From the NCBI GenBank assembly GCA_947626165.1, contig CANQRG010000006.1, forward strand, positions 62,001 to 126,000: 64,000 nucleotides of DNA. The letters run 5' to 3'. The translations under genes were made by a program, and so were the position numbers. Positions 27,616 through 35,772 of this stretch are shown here, piece by piece. This stretch comes from an uncultured Clostridia bacterium (lineage in GTDB: Bacteria > Bacillota > Clostridia > Oscillospirales > Ruminococcaceae). Under the pieces are notes generated by a model. It was not told where the DNA came from. It did no database searches and saw nothing but the letters and a program-made list of their open reading frames with translations. The number at the start of each line of letters is the position of its first letter. Positions within the stretch are counted from its first letter, which is position 1.

Positions 27616-28662
27616 TTGGAAAATATTATTATCAGTCTTAAAGACGCCATTGTTGAATTCGACGGAGAGCAGATTTTAAAAAATATAAATCTCGACATTA
27701 TTGATAAGCAATTTGTCACCCTGCTTGGTCCGTCTGGCTGTGGAAAAACTACAACTCTCCGTATTATCGGAGGCTTTCAGCAAATGAAAAGCGGCTCGCT
27801 TTATTTCAATAATAAGGATATCACAAAGCTGCCGCCTCATAAAAGACAGGTAAATACTGTTTTTCAAAAGTACGCTCTTTTCCCTCATCTGAATATATAC
27901 GATAACATAGCTTTCGGTCTTAAGCTCAAAAAGCTGAGCGATAAGGAAATAAAATCAAGAGTTCAGGAAACATTAGAGCTTGTCAATCTCATAGGCTTTG
28001 AGAAACGCTCTATACACAGTCTTTCGGGAGGTCAGCAGCAAAGAGTTGCCATTGCAAGAGCATTGGTAAACCGACCTAAAGTCCTGCTTCTCGACGAGCC
28101 TTTGGGAGCTTTGGACTTAAAGCTGAGAAAGGAAATGCAGATCGAGCTTAAAAACATTCAGCAGGAGCTCGAGATAACTTTTATTTATGTAACCCACGAC
28201 CAGGAGGAGGCTCTTACTATGTCTGATACGGTCGTTGTAATGAACAACGGCGTTATTCAGCAGATAGGCACTCCTGTTGATATTTACAACGAACCTAAAA
28301 ACGCTTTTGTAGCTGACTTCATAGGCGACAGCAATATTATAGACGGCATTATGCGAAAGGATTTCCTTGTAGACTTTGCCGGAAACTCCTTTACCTGTGT
28401 TGACTCGGGCTTTGAAAAAGACGAGCTTGTAGACGTTGTTATCAGACCTGAGGACATTAAAATCGTTCCTCAGATAAAGGGAGCAATAACAGGTGTTGTT
28501 GAAAGCGTTATCTTCAAGGGTGTTCACTATGAAATGATAGTTGAAGCAAGCGGATACAAGTGGAAAGTCCAGTCAACTCTGCACGAAGATGAAGGTACTA
28601 TTGTCGGTATGAGCATTGAACCTATGGATATCCATATAATGCACAAAATGGAGAACCATTAA
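27616..28662 (+). CDS. potA: Spermidine/putrescine ABC transporter, ATPase (PotA)
   Basis: 348 residues. Walker [11 protein letters not shown]-loop region FQKYALFPH, signature [15 protein letters not shown], Walker [13 protein letters not shown] and switch THDQEEAL are all intact. A TOBE domain ([12 protein letters not shown]) follows, typical of PotA-type importers. The frame opens at GTG 27604, but AGGAAG at 27599-27604 overlaps that codon. TTG 27616, 11 bases after it, is chosen. The subunit powers import of polyamines with PotB, PotC and PotD, which follow directly. Confidence 0.93.
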   Translation: MENIIISLKDAIVEFDGEQILKNINLDIIDKQFVTLLGPSGCGKTTTLRIIGGFQQMKSGSLYFNNKDITKLPPHKRQVNTVFQKYALFPHLNIYDNIAFGLKLKKLSDKEIKSRVQETLELVNLIGFEKRSIHSLSGGQQQRVAIARALVNRPKVLLLDEPLGALDLKLRKEMQIELKNIQQELEITFIYVTHDQEEALTMSDTVVVMNNGVIQQIGTPVDIYNEPKNAFVADFIGDSNIIDGIMRKDFLVDFAGNSFTCVDSGFEKDELVDVVIRPEDIKIVPQIKGAITGVVESVIFKGVHYEMIVEASGYKWKVQSTLHEDEGTIVGMSIEPMDIHIMHKMENH

Positions 28663-28699
28663 AAATCAAAGACTTGTCACAATAACAGCGAGAGGAGGA

Positions 28700-28717
28700 A
28701 TGCTCCCAAAGGAGCAT
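28700..28717 (+). promoter_or_regulatory. Hairpin at the potB ribosome-binding region
   Basis: ATGCTCC, loop CAAA, GGAGCAT: a perfect 7-bp stem. It lies just after a strong site (GAGGAGG, 28692-28698) and itself holds a second one (AAAGGAG). Folding would bring the first site to about 11 bases from ATG 28728. Confidence 0.5.
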
Positions 28718-28727
28718 GGCAATATTG

Positions 28728-29531
28728 ATGAAATCAAAAATTTTAGCTGTTCCATACATAATATGGATGATTATATTCACAGTGATCCCGCTTGGTCTTG
28801 TAATATTCTTTGCGTTTACTACTCAAAGCGGAGAGTTCACAATTTCAAATATAGTAGCTATGAACGACTATCTGGACGTTTTATTCCGGTCGATAGAGTT
28901 CTCGGTCATCGCCACTGTAATATGCCTTATACTCGGTCTTCCGGTTGCCTATTTAATTTCAAGGCTTGCAAAAGGAAAACAGGGAACAATGCTTATGATA
29001 GTGATACTTCCTATGTGGATAAACTTTCTACTAAGAACCTATGCGTGGATGACCCTCCTTGAAGAAAACGGATTGATAAACAGGTTTTTCGGGCTTTTCC
29101 ATTTGGGACCGTTTAATCTGATAAACAATTCGGGAGCAGTAGTCTTAGGAATGATATACAATTACATTCCATTTATGATCCTTCCGCTATATTCTGTTAT
29201 GACTAAGATAGACGAAAGCGTAATAGAAGCCGCTCAGGATCTAGGCTGCTCAGGCTTTCACATTATAACAAAAATCATTCTTCCCCTTTCAAAGCAGGGG
29301 ATCTCAACAGGGATCATTACTGTATTTGTTCCGTCGGTATCTACATTTATAATATCGAGAATGCTTGGCGGAGGAACAAACGACCTTATCGGTGATATTA
29401 TTGAATCTCAGTTCTTGGGCAACTCTTACAACCCTCACTTAGGCTCTGCGATGTCTTTGGTTCTTATGGTTATAGTTTTACTAATTATGAGTCTGTTCAA
29501 TCAATTTGGCAGTGAGGAGGCTGTTATTTAA
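28728..29531 (+). CDS. potB: Spermidine/putrescine ABC transporter, permease (PotB)
   Basis: About 267 residues with six membrane helices, beginning MKSKILAVPYIIWMIIFTVIPL. The EAA loop, which docks on the ATPase, reads VIEAAQDLGCSGFHIITKIILPLS. PotB pairs with PotC to form the membrane channel. In-frame ATG codons at 28716 and 28728 are both possible. The first lies inside a hairpin, one base from a ribosome site, so 28728 is preferred. The stop shares one base with the potC start. Confidence 0.9.
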   Translation: MKSKILAVPYIIWMIIFTVIPLGLVIFFAFTTQSGEFTISNIVAMNDYLDVLFRSIEFSVIATVICLILGLPVAYLISRLAKGKQGTMLMIVILPMWINFLLRTYAWMTLLEENGLINRFFGLFHLGPFNLINNSGAVVLGMIYNYIPFMILPLYSVMTKIDESVIEAAQDLGCSGFHIITKIILPLSKQGISTGIITVFVPSVSTFIISRMLGGGTNDLIGDIIESQFLGNSYNPHLGSAMSLVLMVIVLLIMSLFNQFGSEEAVI

Positions 29532-30346
29532 TGAATAAAATCGTTTCACGAACAATAACCGCATTTGTTATTGTTTTTCTATACATTCCCATACTTGTAC
29601 TAATCGTATTTTCATTCAACGCCTCAAAATCGAGGGCGTATTTCACAGGCTTCAGTTTACAGTGGTATCAAAAGCTGTTCCACAACGAGGCTATTCTTTC
29701 AGCCCTTTTTAACACGATCATTATTGCTCTTATTTCCTCGCTGTTAGCAACTATTATCGGAACAGCGGCGGCTATAGGGATAAACAAAATGAGACCTATA
29801 ACTAAGGCAGCAATTATGAACATAACCTATATCCCGGTTATAAATCCTGAAATTATAACCGGCGTTTCGCTAATGCTTTTGTTCAGGGCATTTACAGTGT
29901 ATTCGGGCTTTCAATTCGGATTTGTGTCGCTTATACTTGCACACATAACCTTTAATATTCCATACATCATTTACAGCATTATTCCAAAGCTAAGACAAAT
30001 GAATCCAAACCTAGTAGAAGCGGCGGAGGATCTGGGCTGCAATCCCAGACAGGCTTTTTTCAAGGTTACGATTCCTGAAATAATGCCGGGCGTGCTTTCA
30101 GGCTTTTTAATGGCTATAACTTATTCTATCGACGACTTTATTATCAGCTATTTCAACTCAGGAACGACAGTTGAAACACTTCCTATAACTATCTATTCTA
30201 TGACCAGAAAAAAAGTATCGCCAGAGATAAACGCTCTTTCAGCAATAATATTTATAGTTATTCTTGCTGTTTTGATTATCAAAAATGCTATATCAAACTA
30301 TATGCTCAGAAAAGAAAGGCTGGAATATCTAGCGTCAAGATCGTGA
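29531..30346 (+). CDS. potC: Spermidine/putrescine ABC transporter, permease (PotC)
   Basis: 271 residues, six membrane helices. The EAA loop is LVEAAEDLGCNPRQAFFKVTIPEI. SFNASKSRAYFTGFSLQWYQKLF near the N-terminus is the typical PotC opening. It is coupled to potB by TAATG overlap. Together with PotB, PotA and PotD it forms a complete importer. Confidence 0.92.
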   Translation: MNKIVSRTITAFVIVFLYIPILVLIVFSFNASKSRAYFTGFSLQWYQKLFHNEAILSALFNTIIIALISSLLATIIGTAAAIGINKMRPITKAAIMNITYIPVINPEIITGVSLMLLFRAFTVYSGFQFGFVSLILAHITFNIPYIIYSIIPKLRQMNPNLVEAAEDLGCNPRQAFFKVTIPEIMPGVLSGFLMAITYSIDDFIISYFNSGTTVETLPITIYSMTRKKVSPEINALSAIIFIVILAVLIIKNAISNYMLRKERLEYLASRS

Positions 30347-30404
30347 TAAGATTTTGCTTTGATATTTTTATAATTTTGTGTTATACTGACAAAGGAGCTT
30401 GTAA

Positions 30405-31766
30405 ATGAAAAAACGCTTTGTACTATTTGTTACATTGATGCTTTCGCTAGTAATGCTTACCGGCTGTAATGGCAACAGCAACCAGTCAAACTCTTCGGCA
30501 GTAAGTAATACTTCCGGTAAAGATTATTCAAATAACGTCAGCGATAAAAGCGTCAATGATAATTCGCAGACCGAAAAAATAATAAACCGTGAAGATATTG
30601 ATATGGATACTATATTATCTAAGTTTGATAAAAGTCTGTTGTCAAGCTATGATTATACCCGCCTGAAGGACAAGAACATAACCCTTAATGTCTGCAACTG
30701 GGGCGAATATATGGCGATAAACCAAGACGATTATTTCGACGTCAACAATGAATTTGAAAAGCTGACCGGAATAAACGTCAACTATAAGACCTTTGCTACC
30801 AATGAAGAGCTTTATTCAAAGCTGAAAAGCGGTGGCGGAGACTATGATGTTGTTATTCCCTCTGATTATATGATTTCAAAAATGATAAAAGAGGGGCTTA
30901 TTCAGAAGCTGGATTACAGCAAAATTCCAAACTTTAGCTATATTGACAAAAAGTTTGTCGGACTTGAGTATGACCCTGAAAATGAATACTCTGTTCCATA
31001 CACTTGGGGAATAGTATGTATTGTCTACAATAAAAATATGGTAAAAAAAGAGATAACAGGCTGGTGCGACCTTTGGGACGAAGCTAACGACAATAACATT
31101 CTTATGTTCAACAATCCCCGTGACGCATTTGGAATTGCGCTTACCTATCTTGGATATTCTCAGAACACCGAGAACAAAAAAGAGTTAGAAGAAGCCGCAA
31201 GCGCTTTAAAACAGCAGAAAAATCTTGTACAGGCTTATGTAATGGACGAGATTTTCGATAAAATCGGAGGCGAGTCCTCGGCAATAGCGCCTTATTATGC
31301 AGGCGATGTTCAAACTATGATAGATGAAAATCCCAATCTTGATTTCTGCATACCAAAAGAGGGTACTAATAAGTTTGTAGACGCAGCTTGTATTCCAACA
31401 GCGGCAAAGAATAAGGAAGCCGCAGAAATGTATATAAATTTCCTGAATGAGGTTCAGGTTGCATACGCAAACTGCGATTATCTTTGCTATTCAACTCCTC
31501 ACACAGGCGTTTACAATCTTTTTGATGAAGAAGTAAAAGCGAATCCGCTTCGCTGTCCGCCTGACGACTATCTTAACGAAAAAACAGAAGTTTTTATAAA
31601 TCTTTCTGACGATACTAACGCTTACACTCAAGAGCTTTGGAATCAAATCAAAATTGAGAAATCAAAATCGCCTTGGCTTGTACCTTCCTTTCTTTTGATT
31701 TCTCTGGCTCTGACTATTTTCCTGAACATAAGACGTTCAAGAAAGAAAAAACAGGATATTTTTTAA
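30405..31766 (+). CDS. potD: Polyamine-binding lipoprotein (PotD) with extra C-terminal membrane helix
   Basis: 453 residues. The N-terminal lipobox LTGC gives a lipid anchor at Cys21, followed by a Ser/Asn-rich linker to about residue 85. The binding domain begins NITLNVCNWGEYMA and includes DVVIPSDYMISKMIKEGLI, YTWGIVCIVYNK and the MYINFLNEV stretch, as in PotD/PotF. Unusually, the end (about 424-443, WLVPSFLLISLALTIFLNI) is a membrane helix followed by RRSRKKK. Normal PotD has none. The start has AAAGGAG upstream. It lies 58 bases after potC. A promoter-like match at 30359-30387 exists but would leave almost no leader. Confidence 0.9.
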   Translation: MKKRFVLFVTLMLSLVMLTGCNGNSNQSNSSAVSNTSGKDYSNNVSDKSVNDNSQTEKIINREDIDMDTILSKFDKSLLSSYDYTRLKDKNITLNVCNWGEYMAINQDDYFDVNNEFEKLTGINVNYKTFATNEELYSKLKSGGGDYDVVIPSDYMISKMIKEGLIQKLDYSKIPNFSYIDKKFVGLEYDPENEYSVPYTWGIVCIVYNKNMVKKEITGWCDLWDEANDNNILMFNNPRDAFGIALTYLGYSQNTENKKELEEAASALKQQKNLVQAYVMDEIFDKIGGESSAIAPYYAGDVQTMIDENPNLDFCIPKEGTNKFVDAACIPTAAKNKEAAEMYINFLNEVQVAYANCDYLCYSTPHTGVYNLFDEEVKANPLRCPPDDYLNEKTEVFINLSDDTNAYTQELWNQIKIEKSKSPWLVPSFLLISLALTIFLNIRRSRKKKQDIF

Positions 31767-31788
31767 ATTTTATATAAGGAGATTTTTT

Positions 31789-32943
31789 ATGACGAGCAAT
31801 ACTAACGGTGTTTTATTTGAACCGCAAACTCAGGTTGGACCTTTAGGGATAATCGGTATGAACGGCACTCAGGAGCTTTGTGCTAAGATCGACGGTTACC
31901 TTACAAAGTGGGCGGCAGAAAGCGGAATTCTCAAAGACAGCTATCTTATCGAAGTTGATTGTCCGAGGTTTTCATCAGGCGACGGAAAGGGCATAATAAA
32001 ATCAACCGTTCGCGGCGATGATCTATTCATCATCTGCGACGTCGGTAACTACAACTGCACATACGATTATTTTGGAATGAAAAACCATATGTCCCCAGAC
32101 GACCACTATCAGGACTTAAAGAGAATTATTCAGGCGGCTGGAGGAAAAGCGCACAGAATAAATGTCATTATGCCTATTCTTTACGGCGGCAGACAGCACA
32201 GAAGAAGCTATCGTGAATCATTAGACTGTGCTGTAGCGCTTCAGGAGCTTGAGGCTATGGGTGTTTCAAACATTCTCACTTTCGACGCGCACGACCCTCG
32301 TGTGCAAAACGCAGTTCCGCTTATGGGATTTGATAATGTAATACCATCTTATCAGGTGTTAAAGGCAATGTTCAGAAACCTTGACGACATCATCGTAGAT
32401 AAAGAACACTTTATGATCATCTCCCCTGATGAGGGGGCTATCAACAGAAATATGTATTATGCGTCAGTTCTAAGCGTTGATCTTGGAATGTTCTATAAAA
32501 GGCGTGACTACTCAACCATTGTAAACGGGCGAAACCCAATCGTTGCCCACGAATATCTGGGTAATGACGTTGAAGGCAAAGACGTTTTCGTAGCAGACGA
32601 CATTATATCGTCAGGGGAGTCTGTTCTCGACATAGCTTATGAGCTTAAAAAGAGAAAGGCTAGAAAAATCTATGCCTATTCTACTTACGCAATATTCACA
32701 AACGGTCTTGAGAAATTCGACACAGCTGTTAAAGACGGCATAATCGACGGTGTTTTTGGAACTAATCTGACCTACCGTTCTCCCGAGCTTTTGAGCAGAG
32801 ACTGGTTCTATGAAGTAGATGTATCAAAGTACATTGCATACTTTATTGCGTCATTGAACCACGATTTGTCAATTTCGTCTATAATAGATCCGCACGAGAA
32901 AATAAAAAATCTCCTTGAGCAGCACAAGCACTTAACGGTTTAA
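31789..32943 (+). CDS. prs: Ribose-phosphate pyrophosphokinase, long variant
   Basis: 384 residues against about 315 for the common enzyme. It makes PRPP from ribose 5-phosphate and ATP. The PRPP loop is VFVADDIISSGESVLD. The catalytic region is MPILYGGRQHRRSYRESLDC, and the metal-binding FDAHDPRVQ replaces the usual DLHxxQIQGFF. These differences mark a divergent Prs subgroup seen in Clostridia. The start has AAGGAG upstream. It lies 22 bases after potD and ends in a strong terminator, so it is read with the transporter. PRPP would serve purine, pyrimidine and histidine synthesis. Confidence 0.87.
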   Translation: MTSNTNGVLFEPQTQVGPLGIIGMNGTQELCAKIDGYLTKWAAESGILKDSYLIEVDCPRFSSGDGKGIIKSTVRGDDLFIICDVGNYNCTYDYFGMKNHMSPDDHYQDLKRIIQAAGGKAHRINVIMPILYGGRQHRRSYRESLDCAVALQELEAMGVSNILTFDAHDPRVQNAVPLMGFDNVIPSYQVLKAMFRNLDDIIVDKEHFMIISPDEGAINRNMYYASVLSVDLGMFYKRRDYSTIVNGRNPIVAHEYLGNDVEGKDVFVADDIISSGESVLDIAYELKKRKARKIYAYSTYAIFTNGLEKFDTAVKDGIIDGVFGTNLTYRSPELLSRDWFYEVDVSKYIAYFIASLNHDLSISSIIDPHEKIKNLLEQHKHLTV

Positions 32944-32965
32944 TAGAGGTTTTACAGAGACAAGC

Positions 32966-32996
32966 AAAGCGTTCGGAATTTTTCCGAACGCTTTTT
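32966..32996 (+). terminator. Rho-independent terminator after prs
   Basis: AAAGCGTTCGGA, short loop, TCCGAACGCTTTTT: a perfect stem with a T run. The facing M23 gene ends 5 bases beyond. Confidence 0.92.
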
Positions 32997-33000
32997 CTAT

Positions 33001-35220
33001 CTATCGTATTTTTTTCTTAACAACCTTGCTCCAATTGCCGTAACTTGTATTGCCGTTTATCTTTTTAAATGCTCTGACTTTGAACATATATTTTTTAACA
33101 CGTTCTCCATTAGCCCAATGTTTAATTTTACATTTATAAGATTTTTTCTTTGTGAATTTACTACTCCAATCAATTGTTATATAATTTGTTTTAAAAGAAA
33201 ATTTCACCTCATAGCCTGTTGCTCCGCTTACCTTTTTCCATGAAACATTTAATCTCTTTTTATTGGCTTTTATTTTTACTGCTTTTACTTTGGCAAGATT
33301 AGTTACTTCTTTATGTATAGACGGTGATGTTGGATTATTAACTATCACTTGGATAGTATTAGTGGATAAAAGTTCCTTTGTATTACTATTGTATAGTTCT
33401 ATACGAACCTGATGAACTCCAGCCTTTACACCTTTTATGTTTATTTGTGTAGAATGATTACTCCATTTCTTGCTCCATGAACAAGATACTTTTTTTGAAT
33501 CGCAAATGTATTTCACGGAGAATTTGGGTAAATCTCCTTTAACCGATACACCAATAGTTTTAATTTCGTTTACATTTAGGGTTATTGTTTTATCGCTAAA
33601 TTCCAAGTAAGGACTTCTCTTTGTAGGTTCAATATAATTTGAATCTTTTGCACCGCATACTTTGCAAACACCATTAGAATACTTATGACCTGTTGCACTT
33701 GTATATTTGTCCTTATAACTTGTGCCACACGAGCATTTATGTAAAGTATAGCCTTGTGATGTGCAGGTCGGAGCAACTACTGTTGATGTGTATGAATGGG
33801 TGTGTGGTGTGTTGCCTGTTGTTTTAAAGCTTTGTACACTACTGTAATATGTTATTCCACTATTAGCGACTACATAATACTTATAATAATACGTAGTTCC
33901 TGCTTTCAGATTTGATAATGTATATATTATTGGCCATGTACCCTGTATTGTATCTAAACTAGCACTGCGTGCAATAGTCATACTACTTGTGCTTGTACCA
34001 TAATACACTCCAACCTGAGTCCAATTTGAACCATTTTTGGTAATATCACACCGAACATCTGCATAATCACTTCCTACGCTTATTGTATATGGTGTTCCAA
34101 GAGTAGGAGTTAATTTTTGTAATGTTTTAAAACTTTGTACACTACTGTAATATGTTGTTCCGTTAGCGACAGCATAAAACTTATAATAATATGTGGTTTC
34201 GTATTTCAGGTTTAATAATGTATATCCTGCCGATGTTTTATCGCTACCGAAAAGGTTTTCACTGTCTACCTTAGTCATATTGCTTGTACTTGTACCATAA
34301 TACGCTCCAATTGAAGTCACATTTGTATTATTAGCATTAATTGTACATTCAATATATGCAGAATTGCTTGAGGTTATATGTTTTAGCGTTCCGAAAGTAG
34401 GCGCATTTGTTTTTGTTTTAAAACTTTGTACACTACTATAATATGTTGTTCCGTTAGCGGTAATATAAAACTTATAATAATATGTAGTTCCAGATTTCAG
34501 ATTTGATAATGTATATCCTGCCCAAGTATTACCACTACCCAAATTATCGCTACCTGCTTTTACCATACTGCTTGTACTTGTTCCGTAATAGGCTCCAACT
34601 TGGCTCCAATTAGACCCATTCTTACTAATGGAACATTTTATATATGCTGAATTTTCACCTACACTGGTAGTATATGGTGTCCCAAAAGTAGGAGCGCTCA
34701 CTGAACCACTACCATAATCAGATGCAGACTTAGAAATTTGTATATTTCCTTTCCAAGCACTTGTGCCACAATAAAAATGAAGATGATTACCTGTAGCATT
34801 ACCTGTTTTTCCTACTTGTCCGATTTTTGAACCGGCACTAACATATGCCCCTTTGTATACACTAGATGGAATGGAATTTGCTTGCATATGTGCATATCCA
34901 TAATATCTACCATCATCGCCTTTGATTATTATTCCAGTTCCAAAACCATCGCATGTATGTTTACTTCCATAATGCTGAGAACCACAAGTATATTTTGCAT
35001 ATACGGTTCCAGATTTTGCTGCTACTATGTTTGCACCTGCAATATTGGAATCACTAATATCGATACAATATCCGCTATGATATCCTTGTGATAAACTCGT
35101 ATGTCCTGGAACAGGCCACACCAGACCATTAGCAGCTCCCACGTTTACCGCAGGCAAAACCCCTGCCAAACTAACTGCCATTACCAATACTGTCAATAAA
35201 TTTAAAATTCTTTTTGTCAT
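33001..35220 (-). CDS. Secreted M23 (LytM) peptidase with FN3-like repeats
   Basis: 739 residues. Signal peptide 1-29 (cut near GAA). M23 domain about 35-165 with all zinc/catalytic residues: His48 and Asp54 (GYHSGYCID), His111 (GYAH), His146 and His148 (NHLHFY). Such enzymes cut peptidoglycan peptides. Three FN3-like repeats of about 95 residues follow (each has GTSTSSM-type, TYYYKFY and YYSSVQSFKT motifs), then a Cys-rich repeat (CTSQGYTLHKCSCG, CKVCGAKD), an Ig-like part and a basic FN3 end. ATG 35220 has AGGAGG upstream. A perfect promoter overlaps that of the divergent XRE gene. Its low-GC codon use contrasts with neighbours and hints at transfer. Confidence 0.85.
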   Translation of the reverse strand: MTKRILNLLTVLVMAVSLAGVLPAVNVGAANGLVWPVPGHTSLSQGYHSGYCIDISDSNIAGANIVAAKSGTVYAKYTCGSQHYGSKHTCDGFGTGIIIKGDDGRYYGYAHMQANSIPSSVYKGAYVSAGSKIGQVGKTGNATGNHLHFYCGTSAWKGNIQISKSASDYGSGSVSAPTFGTPYTTSVGENSAYIKCSISKNGSNWSQVGAYYGTSTSSMVKAGSDNLGSGNTWAGYTLSNLKSGTTYYYKFYITANGTTYYSSVQSFKTKTNAPTFGTLKHITSSNSAYIECTINANNTNVTSIGAYYGTSTSNMTKVDSENLFGSDKTSAGYTLLNLKYETTYYYKFYAVANGTTYYSSVQSFKTLQKLTPTLGTPYTISVGSDYADVRCDITKNGSNWTQVGVYYGTSTSSMTIARSASLDTIQGTWPIIYTLSNLKAGTTYYYKYYVVANSGITYYSSVQSFKTTGNTPHTHSYTSTVVAPTCTSQGYTLHKCSCGTSYKDKYTSATGHKYSNGVCKVCGAKDSNYIEPTKRSPYLEFSDKTITLNVNEIKTIGVSVKGDLPKFSVKYICDSKKVSCSWSKKWSNHSTQINIKGVKAGVHQVRIELYNSNTKELLSTNTIQVIVNNPTSPSIHKEVTNLAKVKAVKIKANKKRLNVSWKKVSGATGYEVKFSFKTNYITIDWSSKFTKKKSYKCKIKHWANGERVKKYMFKVRAFKKINGNTSYGNWSKVVKKKIR

Positions 35221-35248
35221 ATCTTTTCCTCCTGATATAAAAATGTCA

Positions 35249-35276
35249 ATATATAGTCAATAAATTAACTATATAT
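35249..35276. promoter_or_regulatory. Inverted repeat over the M23 gene start point
   Basis: ATATATAGT and ACTATATAT, 9-base perfect arms 10 bases apart, between the -10 box and the start codon of the M23 gene. It could be a second operator, or simply AT-rich chance. Confidence 0.4.
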
Positions 35277-35278
35277 TA

Positions 35279-35307
35279 ATTATACTCAATTTATTGAGCA
35301 TTGTCAA
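35279..35307 (-). promoter_or_regulatory. Consensus sigma-A promoter of the M23 gene
   Basis: Minus strand TTGACA (35307-35302), 17-base spacer, TATAAT (35284-35279). This is a perfect consensus and should be strong unless repressed. Confidence 0.8.
35285..35298. promoter_or_regulatory. Candidate operator between facing promoters
   Basis: CTCAAT TT ATTGAG palindrome. It fills most of the spacer of the M23 promoter and touches the -35 box of the XRE promoter. A repressor bound here would block both. Confidence 0.5.
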
Positions 35308-35322
35308 TAGGTTAAGTATAAT
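35294..35322 (+). promoter_or_regulatory. Predicted promoter of the XRE regulator
   Basis: Plus strand TTGAGC (35294), 17-base spacer, TATAAT (35317-35322). It overlaps the oppositely directed M23 promoter. Confidence 0.65.
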
Positions 35323-35364
35323 ATAATTATAATTGTTAACAATGTTATAGATGGAGGGGGTTTT

Positions 35365-35565
35365 ATGATAAGCTACAAGCCATTTTATGAAACGTTAGCA
35401 AAAAAAGGACTTACTGAATATTATTTAATATATAAACAAGGATTTTCAGCAAATACTATCCACCGAATTAAACACGGCAAAGCAATAAGCACAAAAACGC
35501 TTGACGAAATATGCTTTGTGCTTGACTGTCGGGTTGAAGAGGTTTTAAAATACGAAAAATCATAA
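35365..35565 (+). CDS. Small XRE/Cro-type DNA-binding regulator
   Basis: 66 residues, one helix-turn-helix domain: LTEYYLIYKQGFSANTIHRIKHGKAISTKTLDEICFVLDCRVEEVLKY, the Cro/CI pattern with no extra domain. ATG 35365 has GGAGGGGG upstream. It is divergent from the M23 gene, and the two promoters overlap on a palindrome, so it probably controls itself and the M23 gene. The ligand or signal is unknown. It is followed by a strong terminator. Confidence 0.85.
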   Translation: MISYKPFYETLAKKGLTEYYLIYKQGFSANTIHRIKHGKAISTKTLDEICFVLDCRVEEVLKYEKS

Positions 35566-35566
35566 C

Positions 35567-35606
35567 AAGCTGTACATTTAAAAAAGAGAATGTACAGCTT
35601 TATTGT
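35567..35606 (+). terminator. Rho-independent terminator after the XRE gene
   Basis: AAGCTGTACATT and AATGTACAGCTT, 12-base perfect arms, followed by TATTGTTTTA. Confidence 0.88.
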
Positions 35607-35659
35607 TTTATAAAAGCAAATTTATGTATGTGTTAAAACAGTATACACAATAAAAAGAA

Positions 35660-35692
35660 GTGCTTCTCATGAATATAATACACAAGAAGCAC
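35660..35692 (-). terminator. Rho-independent terminator after the GH2 gene
   Basis: Minus strand GTGCTTCT and AGAAGCAC, 8-base perfect arms with a 17-base loop, followed by TTCTTTTTATTG. Confidence 0.7.
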
Positions 35693-35772
35693 AGAAAACA
35701 GCTTAAACAATTAAACCGTTTTAATTATTCAAACACTATTTTATTATTTCAATTTAATTTGTATGACAATTT

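Noticed and set aside
28700-29062. Open frame overlapping potB in another frame
   Set aside because: It is out of frame with a clear permease and its product has no sensible features.
30359-30387. Promoter-like TTGATA-N17-TATACT before potD
   Set aside because: The start point would fall in the ribosome site, leaving no usable leader. It was kept only as a remark.
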